From the NCBI RefSeq assembly GCF_005406215.1, contig NZ_NXMA01000012.1, forward strand, positions 1 through 57,683: DNA of 57,683 nt. The letters are read 5' to 3'. Below the pieces are notes generated by a model. That model worked only from the letters and a program-made list of their open reading frames with translations. It did no database searches and was not told where the DNA came from. Position 1 is the first letter of the stretch. Each line of letters begins with the position of its first letter. The translations under genes and the position numbers were made by a program. The DNA comes from Campylobacter aviculae (GTDB lineage Bacteria > Campylobacterota > Campylobacteria > Campylobacterales > Campylobacteraceae). This document shows, piece by piece, positions 10,091 to 19,527 of this stretch.

Positions 10091-11815
10091 ATGGAAGCTA
10101 GAGAAAATAATTTTAATTTTATAAGAGACGAAAAAAGAGTAGTTATTCCTTTTTTTCAAAGAGCTTATGTATGGAAAGATATGCATTGGAATCAATTACT
10201 GAAAGATTTAAAGTGTAGTTTTCTAGAGAAAAAAGAACATTTTTTGGGTTCTATTATTTTAAAACGAAATAATGGAGTTGAGAATTATTCTACTATCATT
10301 GATGGACAACAAAGACTTACTACTTTTTCAATTTTAGTTAAAGTTTTATATGATTTTTTAGAACAAGAACAAAAAGAAAAATTAGAATTAAAAACTTATT
10401 TATTTTCTAAAAAAGAATCGAAAATTAATCATTCAAGACTAGATAAAGAAAAGTATGAAAAAATTTTAAAAGATAAAGATATTGATAACCAAGAAAAAGA
10501 AGGAATTTTTGGTTGTTTTAATTATTTTAAAAAAGAAATAGAAAATTTGAAACAAAATATTAATTTATCTAAATTTGTAGAATTTATTATAGAAAGTAAA
10601 TTATGGGTTGTTGTTTGTTTAAATGCAAATGAAGATGAACAAAAAATATTTGATTCAATTAATTCTACAGGACAAAAACTTTCATCTACTGATATTATTA
10701 AAAATGCTTTATTTGATAAAATCATAAAAATAACCGATGAAGATAAAGCTATGCAATATTATGAGAAATATTGGGATAATGTATTTGACAAAGACGAAGA
10801 AGAACAAAATTTTTGGAATGAAGAAATAGAAAGTGGTAGAGTTAAAAGAAGTAAAAGTGAAATATTTTTACATTCTTATGCAATTATAAAAGGTATTTTT
10901 AATAGTGATTCAGATAGCTTAAGTAATTTAAGTTCTCTATATAAAGATTATATAAAAAATTTGAAAGAAAATGAATTAGAAAATTTATTAAGTGAGTTAA
11001 AAGATTATGCAAAAATATACCGTAATTTTCCAAATATAAATAAAGAAACGGTTTTAAAATATAAAAATTATGAATTAAGATTTTTTCATATAATTCATAC
11101 TTATAGCATGAATACTGTTTTACCTTTAATCTTATTTTTAAAAAAAATGTTGGTAAAAAAAGAAAATATTTATAAACAATGTCTATATTTACTAGAAATA
11201 TTAATGATGTATAATTTCGAAACTAAAGATTATAATAAGTTTTTTTCAAAAGTTATTAAAAAAATTCAAAAGGTTAATTTTGATGATATAGCTAATATTA
11301 TAAGAATTGAAATTTTTGATAAATATGGAAAGTGTTTTAATAAAAAAGAAATTAAAGAATGGTTAACTAATATAGATAATTATGACGCAAAATTCGTCTT
11401 ATTTTGGATTGAATTATACAGACAAGATAAAAATAAAGATTATAAGGATAATACTTTAGGTTTGAATTATGTTTATACTTTAGAACATTTATTGCCTAAA
11501 AGTTGGCAAGAGCATTGGAGTGATATTATAAGCGATGAAAAACAAGCGGAAAAATTTATTTATCAGATTGGTAATATGACTTTATTAAAAGGTAAACTTA
11601 ATACTTCTTTGAAAAATCAAAATTGGCAATTTAAACTTAATGGAGATGGAAAAGTTAAAAATTATATTCGTAAAAATGCTGATTTATTAATCAATAAAGA
11701 ATTATTAGACAAAAAATCATGGGATACAAAAGAAATTGAAAAAAGGACGAAAAAATGTATTGATGATTTTTTTGAAATCTGGGATGTTAATATATTTAAT
11801 AAAAATAACGAATAA
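10091..11815 (+). CDS. DUF262/DUF1524 (GmrSD-like) protein, putative phage-defence nuclease
   Basis: The N-terminal half is a DUF262 ParB/Srx-fold NTPase-like domain: VVIPFFQRAYVWKDMHW, then HFLGSIIL, then TIIDGQQRLTTFSIL with the key DGQQR, and later FDSINSTGQKLSSTDIIKN. The C-terminal part is DUF1524: TLEHLLPKSWQEHW and IGNMTLLKGKLNTSL, an HNH/His-Me-finger nuclease pattern. Proteins of this build include the GmrSD type IV enzymes that cut modified phage DNA. I choose ATG 10091 (MEARENN) because AAAAGGA lies 8 bases upstream; the TTG 18 bases earlier has none. It is a single gene between gyrB and sorB, flanked by hairpins on both sides and AT-richer than its neighbours, which suggests acquisition. 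The exact target is unknown. Confidence 0.8.
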   Translation: MEARENNFNFIRDEKRVVIPFFQRAYVWKDMHWNQLLKDLKCSFLEKKEHFLGSIILKRNNGVENYSTIIDGQQRLTTFSILVKVLYDFLEQEQKEKLELKTYLFSKKESKINHSRLDKEKYEKILKDKDIDNQEKEGIFGCFNYFKKEIENLKQNINLSKFVEFIIESKLWVVVCLNANEDEQKIFDSINSTGQKLSSTDIIKNALFDKIIKITDEDKAMQYYEKYWDNVFDKDEEEQNFWNEEIESGRVKRSKSEIFLHSYAIIKGIFNSDSDSLSNLSSLYKDYIKNLKENELENLLSELKDYAKIYRNFPNINKETVLKYKNYELRFFHIIHTYSMNTVLPLILFLKKMLVKKENIYKQCLYLLEILMMYNFETKDYNKFFSKVIKKIQKVNFDDIANIIRIEIFDKYGKCFNKKEIKEWLTNIDNYDAKFVLFWIELYRQDKNKDYKDNTLGLNYVYTLEHLLPKSWQEHWSDIISDEKQAEKFIYQIGNMTLLKGKLNTSLKNQNWQFKLNGDGKVKNYIRKNADLLINKELLDKKSWDTKEIEKRTKKCIDDFFEIWDVNIFNKNNE

Positions 11816-11823
11816 AACTGAAT

Positions 11824-11860
11824 TTTTATCAAAAAAAGTGAATTTCTTTTTTTGATAAAA
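11824..11860. terminator. bidirectional terminator
   Basis: A perfect 15-bp stem (TTTTATCAAAAAAAG / CTTTTTTTGATAAAA) with a 7-base loop lies between the convergent DUF262 gene and sorB, with T runs on both strands. Confidence 0.85.
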
Positions 11861-11865
11861 TAAAA

Positions 11866-12210
11866 TTATTTCTTTTCTAAAAGAACAGCTAAAGGAACTC
11901 TTCTTCTAGTGTTGTATTGTTCTCCGTAGTATTTTTCAAGATAATTTAAAATCTTTTCTTCATCTGCAGCAGGTATTTCCCAAAGTCCTTCTTCTGCTTG
12001 CATCCATCTAATGGCAGCTAACCAAGCTTGTTTGTTTGCGTGCATATTTGTAATCAGTCCTGAATTATGACAAGCAAGACAGTTAGCTTCTACTAAAGGA
12101 GAATCAGGATCGATGATCAAACCTGTTTCTGGATTGACTTTATAATCTTGAGCAAAGGAAAAACTCAAGCTTAAAGTGAGTAAAAATAAAATTTTTTTAA
12201 ACATGATCAA
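11866..12210 (-). CDS. sorB: monohaem cytochrome c of sulfite oxidase, 114 aa
   Basis: Small periplasmic c-type cytochrome that takes electrons from the molybdenum subunit SorA and passes them toward the oxidase. It has an N-terminal signal peptide (MFKKILFLLTLSLSFSFAQ) and one haem site CLACH near residue 45. The ATG overlaps the sorA stop by 4 bases, so translation is coupled. It matches Cj0004c, which with Cj0005c forms the sulfite:cytochrome c oxidoreductase of C. jejuni. Confidence 0.9.
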   Translation of the reverse strand: MIMFKKILFLLTLSLSFSFAQDYKVNPETGLIIDPDSPLVEANCLACHNSGLITNMHANKQAWLAAIRWMQAEEGLWEIPAADEEKILNYLEKYYGEQYNTRRRVPLAVLLEKK

Positions 12211-13448
12211 ACTCCATACACATTCACTCTATGGCAAGCATTATTGATATAACCACCTGGATTCCACTGGGCTAAAACCATAGGTTGGCTTTTATTTTCA
12301 CTATCGACTGCTCTAGCCCAAATTTCATAATATCCTTTTGTCGGAATAGAAACTTCAGCACTCCATTTTTGCCATGCTAAACGATTGAGAGGTTTTTCTA
12401 CTTTAGCCTTAGTCCAAGTCACACCATAATCACAACTCACAAAAACGTCTTTTACAAACAATTCTCCCGCCCAAGCTTTTCCTCTAACTTCGAATTTTTT
12501 ATTGACTTTTACTTTAGTGCCATTTTTAACATTAGTGATTACAGATCTTACCGGCATTGATTCTATGATTTTTGTTTCGCCTTTATAGCTAAAATCACCT
12601 GGTTTTACAGGAGTTACAGGAACTCTATAAGATCCTTCCATTTTTTCACCATCATGAACTTTGTTTCTTACTACGATTTTGCTTAGCCACTTTCCGCTTG
12701 TACTTGCAGGATAACCCCCACAAACTAAGCGTAAAGGGTAGCCATTGTATAATGGAATATCTTTTCCTTCATAAGCCCAAGCGACTAAGGTTTCATCTTG
12801 TAAAGCTTTAGAAATAGGAACGCCACGGCTAATAGGAGAAATTTCTTCACCATTTAATTTAGTATCTATTCCATAATATCCAATATAAACAGCGTCTTTT
12901 TTGATCCCACAATCTTCTAAAATATCTTTTAATCTCACTCCAGTCCATCTACCACAAGCTACAGCACCATAACCCCATTGAGTTCCTTTAGTGCTAGGTA
13001 AAACTTCACCTCTTCCATTTCCACCACACTCAAGAGTTAAGGCGTAAGTATAGGTTTTGAATTTCTTTTTTAACTCATCTAAAGTATAAGTTTTAGAATT
13101 TACAACACTTTCACCGCCAATTTCTAAAGTCCAACCTTTTTTTAATCTTGCTTTGATAGTTTCTAAAGTTGGTGGAACTCCGTTGTTTCTAACAAAGAAA
13201 TTTTCAGGTTTTGTAAAATCGCTGTCTAAAGCATAAATTTCTGTTTCTGCAGTCATTGGTCTATCGCCATGATAGATCAAATCTTTTTTTCCTTCGATTT
13301 TGAAACTAGGCAATTCTTTTGCTAAAGCCTTACTGCCTAAGAAATTTTCAAAAGAAAAATTAGATAATGTGCTTATTCCTAGCAAACTAATCCCTAAATT
13401 TTTTAAAAAATCTCTTCGGTTTTCTTTATTTTGATCGGTTTCTTTCAT
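12207..13448 (-). CDS. sorA: sulfite oxidase molybdopterin subunit, 413 aa
   Basis: Periplasmic molybdoenzyme oxidising sulfite to sulfate, feeding electrons to SorB. The twin-arginine signal is NRRDFLKNLGIS near residues 10-21. The molybdenum ligand is Cys141 in TLECGGNGRGE, followed by WGYGAVACGRWTGVRLKDIL. The C-terminal part (ITNVKNGTKVKVNKKFEVRG onward) is the Ig-like dimerisation domain. Equivalent to Cj0005c. RBS AGGGGA precedes the ATG. Confidence 0.93.
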   Translation of the reverse strand: MKETDQNKENRRDFLKNLGISLLGISTLSNFSFENFLGSKALAKELPSFKIEGKKDLIYHGDRPMTAETEIYALDSDFTKPENFFVRNNGVPPTLETIKARLKKGWTLEIGGESVVNSKTYTLDELKKKFKTYTYALTLECGGNGRGEVLPSTKGTQWGYGAVACGRWTGVRLKDILEDCGIKKDAVYIGYYGIDTKLNGEEISPISRGVPISKALQDETLVAWAYEGKDIPLYNGYPLRLVCGGYPASTSGKWLSKIVVRNKVHDGEKMEGSYRVPVTPVKPGDFSYKGETKIIESMPVRSVITNVKNGTKVKVNKKFEVRGKAWAGELFVKDVFVSCDYGVTWTKAKVEKPLNRLAWQKWSAEVSIPTKGYYEIWARAVDSENKSQPMVLAQWNPGGYINNACHRVNVYGV

Positions 13449-13483
13449 TATATTTCCCCTGTATTTTAAAATTTCAAAATTGT

Positions 13484-13489
13484 ATTATA
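13484..13489 (-). promoter_or_regulatory. -10 box for sorAB
   Basis: TATAAT on the minus strand, about 36 bases before the sorA start, followed by a short leader with AGGGGA. The gap 13449-13651 also holds ATTTAAATA repeats and a TACAAT (13616-13621) suited to the rightward antiporter gene. Confidence 0.55.
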
Positions 13490-13651
13490 ATTTAAATAAT
13501 TTAAATAATTTATAATATTAATGCTTTTGATTAAAAAAAATAATTAAAACAGAGAAATTTTAAAATATTATGTATTAAAATAAAAAACTTTATCGCATTT
13601 TAACTAAAATTATTTTACAATCCAATCTTTTACTAAAATTAAGGAAGAAAT

Positions 13652-14953
13652 TTGATTTTACTTACAAATCCAGTTATAGTAAGTGTTTTTATAATGACCT
13701 TGCTTTGTTTATTTCGTTTTAACGTGCTTTTAAGCCTTTTAATTTCTGCTCTTGTAGCAGGAATGCTAAATCATATGTCATTAACAGATGCTATGGATGC
13801 TTTGATTACCGGGATGAAAGGAAATTTAAAAACCGCTTTAAGTTATGTGATTTTAGGCGCTATAGCAGCAGCTATTTCACGCACTCATTTAACGGCGTAT
13901 TTGATTAAAATGGTGAGTCGTTTTATTTCTCATAAAAAATATTTATTGATTTTATCCATTGCTATAATTTCTTGTTTTTCTCAAAATTTAATCCCTATCC
14001 ACGTGGCTTTTATTCCTCTACTTATACCGCCACTTTTGAGTTTATTTAATCGTTTAAAAATAGATCGTAGAGCGGTTGCTTGTGCTTTAACTTTTGGACT
14101 TACAACTCCTTATATGGTGTTGCCTGTTGGTTTTGGTTTGACTTTTCAAGATCTTTTAAGGGATAATCTTGAACAAAATGGTGTAAATGTAACCTTAACT
14201 GATGTTACACATACGATGTATTTAGCAGCTATTTGTATGATAACAGGTCTTTTTTTGGCTATTTTTGTATTTTATCGCAAACCAAAAGAATATAAAGAGA
14301 TAGAGCTTGCTAAAATTGATTTAGATAATCTACAAATGACGCGTAAAGAATGGGGTGTTTTAGCTGGATTGATTTTAACTTTAATTTTGCAAATTATCAC
14401 TATGAATTTACCTTTATCTGGACTTTTGGGCTTTATTTTAATGGTGATTTTAGGAGGAGTAGAGTATCGCAACGTGAATATGGTTTTTGATGACGGACTT
14501 AAAATGATGGGTTTTATCGCCTTTGTAATCCTTGTAGCAGCAGGCTATGGAGAGGTTTTAAAGCAAGGTGGAGCTGTTAAAGAACTTGTTGATTTTGTTG
14601 TTCCATGGATCAAAGAAAGTAAATTTTTAGCCATCTTTTTAATGCTTTTAATCGGACTTATTGTAACTATGGGTATAGGAACTTCTTTTGGAACGATACC
14701 TATCATTGCCACGCTTTTTTGTCCTATTTGTTTAGAGCTTGGTTTTAGCATTCCTCTGACAATTTTTATTTTAGGTGTAGCTGGAGCTTTAGGAGATGCT
14801 GGAAGTCCTGCTAGTGAAACGACTATGGGAACAAGCGTGGGTTTAAATGCTGATAAACAACACGATCATATTAAGGATACTTGTGTGCCCACTTTTATTT
14901 TTTACAATGGCCCTTTACTGATTTTAGGAAGTATTATTGCTATGTTTTTATAG
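13652..14953 (+). CDS. Na+/H+ antiporter family membrane protein, 433 aa
   Basis: Polytopic inner-membrane protein with about 11-12 hydrophobic segments throughout. It resembles the Na+/H+ antiporter-like family annotated for Cj0006. The C-terminal region has the glycine-rich stretch MGIGTSFGTIPIIATLF and then LGDAGSPASETTMGTS, a conserved pattern in these putative carriers. The start is TTG, decided by AAGGAA 5 bases upstream; there is no ATG nearby. Transport substrate is not known from sequence. Confidence 0.8.
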   Translation: MILLTNPVIVSVFIMTLLCLFRFNVLLSLLISALVAGMLNHMSLTDAMDALITGMKGNLKTALSYVILGAIAAAISRTHLTAYLIKMVSRFISHKKYLLILSIAIISCFSQNLIPIHVAFIPLLIPPLLSLFNRLKIDRRAVACALTFGLTTPYMVLPVGFGLTFQDLLRDNLEQNGVNVTLTDVTHTMYLAAICMITGLFLAIFVFYRKPKEYKEIELAKIDLDNLQMTRKEWGVLAGLILTLILQIITMNLPLSGLLGFILMVILGGVEYRNVNMVFDDGLKMMGFIAFVILVAAGYGEVLKQGGAVKELVDFVVPWIKESKFLAIFLMLLIGLIVTMGIGTSFGTIPIIATLFCPICLELGFSIPLTIFILGVAGALGDAGSPASETTMGTSVGLNADKQHDHIKDTCVPTFIFYNGPLLILGSIIAMFL

Positions 14954-14979
14954 CGTCTAGTTTATATTCTTATTTATGT

Positions 14980-14985
14980 TATAAT
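14980..14985 (+). promoter_or_regulatory. -10 box for gltB
   Basis: TATAAT with T-rich upstream sequence, about 39 bases before the gltB ATG, which has AAGGAG as its ribosome site. Confidence 0.65.
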
Positions 14986-15023
14986 CCTTATAAATAGTGA
15001 AAAACAATTTATAAGGAGTAAAG

Positions 15024-18000
15024 ATGAATTTAGAGGATATTTTAGAAAAAAATCAAAGTATAGGACTCTATAGCCCAAAAAATGAGCATGATGCTTGTGG
15101 GATTGCGGCTGTTGCTAATATACGTGGTATCGCTTCTTATAAGGTTATTTGCAATGCTTTAGAAATTTTAATGAATCTTGAGCATAGAGGGGGTTTTGGA
15201 GCTGAAGAAAATTCAGGAGATGGAGCTGGAATTTTAATCCAAATTCCACACGATTTTTTTAAAACTCAAGAATTAGGCTTTGAACTTCCAAAAAAAGGCG
15301 ATTATGCCGTTGCACAAATGTTTTTATCTCCAAATTCAGAAGCTAAAGAAGAGGCCAAAGCTATCTTTTTGCAAGGTTTAAAAGATAAAAACCTTGAATT
15401 TTTAGGTTTTAGAGAAGTTCCTTTTAACCCTAGTGATATAGGAGAGAGTGCTTTAAAGGCTATGCCTTATTTTTTACAAGCTTTTGTGAAAAAGCCAGAT
15501 GAAATAAATGCAGGAATTGAATTTGAAAGAGTGCTTTATAGCTGCCGTCGTCTCATAGAAAAAAAGGCTTTACATGTGCCTAAATTTTATTTTTCTAGCT
15601 TTTCTTCTAGAACTATAGTTTATAAAGGAATGCTACTTTCTACACAATTGAGCGATTTTTATCTTGATTTTAAAGATGTCAATATGAAATCAGCCATAGC
15701 CTTGGTGCATTCTCGTTTTTCTACCAACACCTTTCCAAGTTGGGAAAGAGCACATCCAAATCGTTATATGGTGCATAATGGTGAGATCAATACCATACGA
15801 GGCAATGTTGATGGTATCAGATCAAGACAAGATTTGATGCAAAGTGATTATTTTGAAAATTTGGATGAAATTTTTCCGATCATTGCTAAAGAAAGCAGTG
15901 ATTCTGCTATGTTTGATAATACTTTAGAATTTTTAGCTTTAAATGGTAGAACTTTAGAAGAAGCTTTTATGATGATGGTACCTGAACCTTGGCATAAAAA
16001 TGAAAATATGCAAAGCCATAAACGTGCATTTTATGAGTATCATTCTTTATTGATGGAGCCTTGGGATGGACCTGCGGCGATTGTTTTTACCGATGGTGTG
16101 ATTATGGGGGCGAGTTTAGATAGGAATGGTTTTCGTCCTTCAAGGTATTATCTTACAAAAGATGATATGTTGATACTTTCTAGTGAAACAGGAGCTTTAA
16201 AAATCGATGAAAAAAATATCAAAGCTAAAAAACGCTTAGAGCCAGGAAAACTTTTACTCGTCGATACTGCAAGGGGTAGGGTGGTAACCGATCATGAAAT
16301 CAAAGAGCATTATGCTAATGCTAAGCCTTATCAAAAATGGCTTAAAAATTTAATTGATCTTGAAAAACAAGATAGTGGAGCTTATAAGCATAAATTTTTA
16401 AAGCAAGATGAAATTTTAAGACTTCAAAAAGTGTTTGCTTGGAGTGAAGATGAACTTATAATGAGTGTTAAAGCTATGGCACAAAGTGGTAAAGAAGCGA
16501 TTGTTTCTACTGGAGTTGATATACCTTTGGCGGTTTTATCGAAAAATTATCAACCTTTATATAATTATTTTAAGCAGCTTTGCGCACAAGTGACTAATCC
16601 TCCGCTTGATTCTATACGAGAAGAAATTGTAACCTCAACAAGAATTTATTTAGGTCGCGAAGGGAATTTGTTAAAACCTGATGAAAAAAATGCCAAGCGT
16701 GTGAAAATTTCTTTGCCAATTATCAGCAATGAAGAATTATTTGAGATTAGATCTTTGAAAAATTTCAAGGTAAAAGAATTTTCTATACTTTATGATCATT
16801 CTAAAACGACTTTAGAAAAGGCTTTGGATAATCTTTTTACAGAGGTAGAAAAAGAAATAAAAAAGGGAACTTCTATCATTATTTTAAGCGATAAAGGAGT
16901 GAATGAAAAAAACGCTTATATCCCTGCTTTACTTGCGGTTGCTGGGGTGCATAATCATTTGGTTAGAAAAAATTTAAGAACCCACACAAGTATCATCATA
17001 GAAAGTGCAGAGCCTAGAGAAGTTCATCATTTTGCTTGTCTTTTAGGCTATGGTGCGACTGCGATCAATCCTTATTTGGTTTATGAAAGTATCTATAAAT
17101 TCGTTAAAGATAAAGAAATAGATTTAAGCTATGAAAAAGCGGTAGAAAATTTCATCCATGCAAGTTCAAATGGTATAGTAAAAATTGCTTCTAAAATGGG
17201 TGTTTCTACCTTGCAAAGTTATAATGGATCAGCACTTTTTGAGTGCTTGGGATTAAATTCTAAAATGATTGATAAATACTTTACTTCTACTGCCTCGCGT
17301 ATAGAGGGCATTAGTTTGCACGATTTTGAAAAAGAACTTATCAATTTACATCAAAACGCTTTTAAAGATGAAAATTCAGATTTTAAAGAGGAACATTTAA
17401 TCGATCCTATGATTGTTTTTAATCTTCAAAAGGCGTGTAAAAACAATGATTATAAAATTTTTAAAAAATATTCTTCTTTGATCAATGAAAAGCAAATCAC
17501 ATTGCGTTCTTTAATGGAATTTGATTTTAATGAAGCTATCAGCATCGATAAAGTAGAAAGTGTAGAAAGCATAGTAAAACGTTTTAGAACCGGTGCAATA
17601 AGCTATGGATCAATTTCTAAAGAAGCTCATGAGTGTTTGGCAATGGCCATGAATAAAATAGGTGCAAAGTCAAATTCAGGTGAGGGTGGGGAAGATGAAG
17701 AACGCTATGAAAGCGATAAAAATTCTGCTATAAAACAAGTTGCAAGTGGCCGTTTTGGAGTGGATTTAAATTATTTAATCCATGCAAAAGAAATTCAAAT
17801 CAAAGTTGCTCAAGGGGCAAAACCTGGAGAAGGAGGGCAATTGCTAGGCTTTAAGGTTTATCCTTGGATTGCTAAAGCTAGACATTCTACACCGGCTGTT
17901 ACTCTTATCTCTCCGCCACCCCATCATGATATTTATTCTATTGAAGATTTAGCTCAGCTTGTTTATGATTTAAAAAATGCAAACAAAGACGCTAAAATTT

Positions 18001-19463
18001 CAGTAAAACTCGTCAGTGCAAATGGTATAGGAACGGTTGCAGCAGGCGTTGCAAAATCAGGAGCAAATTCTATTTTAATTTCAGGTTATGATGGAGGCAC
18101 TGGAGCAAGTGCTAGAACTTCAATTTTGCATGCGGGAATTCCTTGGGAATTAGGTTTAGCCGAAACTCATCAAACGCTTATTTTAAACAAACTTAGAGAT
18201 AGAATAAAATTAGCAGTTGATGGCAAACTTATGACAGGAAGAGATTTGGCTATAGCAGCACTTTTAGGAGCTGAAGAATTCGGCTTTGCTACGGCGGCTA
18301 TGATCGTAATGGGTTGTAGCATGAATAAGGTTTGCCATCTTAATACTTGTCCAGTTGGAATCGCCACTCAAGATGCAAAGCTTAGAAAGAATTTTAAAGG
18401 CAAGGTGGATGAGATTGTTAATTTTATGTATTTTATAGCTGAAGAATTAAGAGAATATATGGCTAAATTAGGTTTTGAGCGTTTAGATGATATGATAGGT
18501 CGTGTGGATAAACTTCATCAAAAAAATGCACAGGCTAAAGCAGGGAAAATTAATTTAGATAAAATTTTAAAATCTTTATCCACTTACAATAAAACCGCAG
18601 TGCATTTTAAAGATTATAAAGATAATAAACTTGAAAAAACGATTGATTATAGAATTTTACTCCCACTTTGTAAAAATGCTATAAAAGAACCGATCAAGCT
18701 TTCTTTAGAAGTGGGCAATCAAAGCAGGACTTTTGCGACTATGCTTTCAAGTGAAATTTTAAAAACTTATGGAAAAGATGCTTTAATGGAAGATAATATC
18801 TATATTAAAGCCATAGGAAATGCTGGAAATAGTTTTGGAGCTTTTTTGATCAAAGGGATCAAGCTTGAGATCATCGGAGATAGTAATGATTATTTAGGCA
18901 AGGGCTTAAGTGGAGGAAAAATCATCGCTAAAATTTCAGATGAAGCGACTTTTTCACCCGAAGAAAATATCATCGCAGGAAATGCTTGTTTGTATGGTGC
19001 AACTGAAGGTGAAGTGTATCTTGATGGCATAGCTGGAGAGAGATTTTGTGTGAGAAATTCAGGTGCTAAAGCTGTGGTTTTAGGAATGGGAATTCATGGA
19101 TGTGAGTATATGACAGGTGGGCTTGTAGTCGTACTTGGTGATGTGGGTGCTAATTTTGCAGCTGGAATGAGTGGAGGTATTGCTTACATACTAGGAAGGC
19201 ACAATGAAGTTCATGTTAATACGGAGCTTGTGGATATTAAGGATTTAAACGCTAAAGACGAAAAAGAATTAAAAAAGATGATAGAAAAACATATTTTTTA
19301 TACTGATTCAAAAAAAGCTAAGGATATACTAGATAAATTTGATAAGAAAGATTTTTTTAAGATTATGCCAAGGGATTATGAAAAGATGTTAAAAATGCTT
19401 GAAATTTGCAAGCATGAAAAAGATCCAAGTTTAGCAGCTTTTTTGAAAATCACACAGGGATAA
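15024..19463 (+). CDS. gltB: glutamate synthase large subunit, 1479 aa
   Basis: Makes glutamate from glutamine and 2-oxoglutarate. The class II glutaminase domain begins at the catalytic Cys25 (EHDACGIAA). The central and FMN domains follow, with KSNSGEGGEDEERY and GLAETHQTLILNKLRDR. The 3Fe-4S cysteines lie in CSMNKVCHLNTCPVG near residue 1100, and the C-terminal beta-helix is GXGXG-rich. In bacterial NADPH enzymes electrons enter through GltD, but no gltD follows here: a terminator and a convergent gene come next. From memory, C. jejuni NCTC 11168 has gltD two genes downstream. Confidence 0.95.
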   Translation: MNLEDILEKNQSIGLYSPKNEHDACGIAAVANIRGIASYKVICNALEILMNLEHRGGFGAEENSGDGAGILIQIPHDFFKTQELGFELPKKGDYAVAQMFLSPNSEAKEEAKAIFLQGLKDKNLEFLGFREVPFNPSDIGESALKAMPYFLQAFVKKPDEINAGIEFERVLYSCRRLIEKKALHVPKFYFSSFSSRTIVYKGMLLSTQLSDFYLDFKDVNMKSAIALVHSRFSTNTFPSWERAHPNRYMVHNGEINTIRGNVDGIRSRQDLMQSDYFENLDEIFPIIAKESSDSAMFDNTLEFLALNGRTLEEAFMMMVPEPWHKNENMQSHKRAFYEYHSLLMEPWDGPAAIVFTDGVIMGASLDRNGFRPSRYYLTKDDMLILSSETGALKIDEKNIKAKKRLEPGKLLLVDTARGRVVTDHEIKEHYANAKPYQKWLKNLIDLEKQDSGAYKHKFLKQDEILRLQKVFAWSEDELIMSVKAMAQSGKEAIVSTGVDIPLAVLSKNYQPLYNYFKQLCAQVTNPPLDSIREEIVTSTRIYLGREGNLLKPDEKNAKRVKISLPIISNEELFEIRSLKNFKVKEFSILYDHSKTTLEKALDNLFTEVEKEIKKGTSIIILSDKGVNEKNAYIPALLAVAGVHNHLVRKNLRTHTSIIIESAEPREVHHFACLLGYGATAINPYLVYESIYKFVKDKEIDLSYEKAVENFIHASSNGIVKIASKMGVSTLQSYNGSALFECLGLNSKMIDKYFTSTASRIEGISLHDFEKELINLHQNAFKDENSDFKEEHLIDPMIVFNLQKACKNNDYKIFKKYSSLINEKQITLRSLMEFDFNEAISIDKVESVESIVKRFRTGAISYGSISKEAHECLAMAMNKIGAKSNSGEGGEDEERYESDKNSAIKQVASGRFGVDLNYLIHAKEIQIKVAQGAKPGEGGQLLGFKVYPWIAKARHSTPAVTLISPPPHHDIYSIEDLAQLVYDLKNANKDAKISVKLVSANGIGTVAAGVAKSGANSILISGYDGGTGASARTSILHAGIPWELGLAETHQTLILNKLRDRIKLAVDGKLMTGRDLAIAALLGAEEFGFATAAMIVMGCSMNKVCHLNTCPVGIATQDAKLRKNFKGKVDEIVNFMYFIAEELREYMAKLGFERLDDMIGRVDKLHQKNAQAKAGKINLDKILKSLSTYNKTAVHFKDYKDNKLEKTIDYRILLPLCKNAIKEPIKLSLEVGNQSRTFATMLSSEILKTYGKDALMEDNIYIKAIGNAGNSFGAFLIKGIKLEIIGDSNDYLGKGLSGGKIIAKISDEATFSPEENIIAGNACLYGATEGEVYLDGIAGERFCVRNSGAKAVVLGMGIHGCEYMTGGLVVVLGDVGANFAAGMSGGIAYILGRHNEVHVNTELVDIKDLNAKDEKELKKMIEKHIFYTDSKKAKDILDKFDKKDFFKIMPRDYEKMLKMLEICKHEKDPSLAAFLKITQG

Positions 19464-19475
19464 AAAAGAACAAAC

Positions 19476-19514
19476 TAAAGTGAAAACATAATAGAAAAAT
19501 CGGTTTTCACTTTA
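19476..19514. terminator. gltB terminator
   Basis: 12-bp perfect stem TAAAGTGAAAAC / GTTTTCACTTTA with a 15-base loop, then TATATTTTAG, between convergent genes. Confidence 0.8.
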
Positions 19515-19527
19515 TATTTTAGATTAT

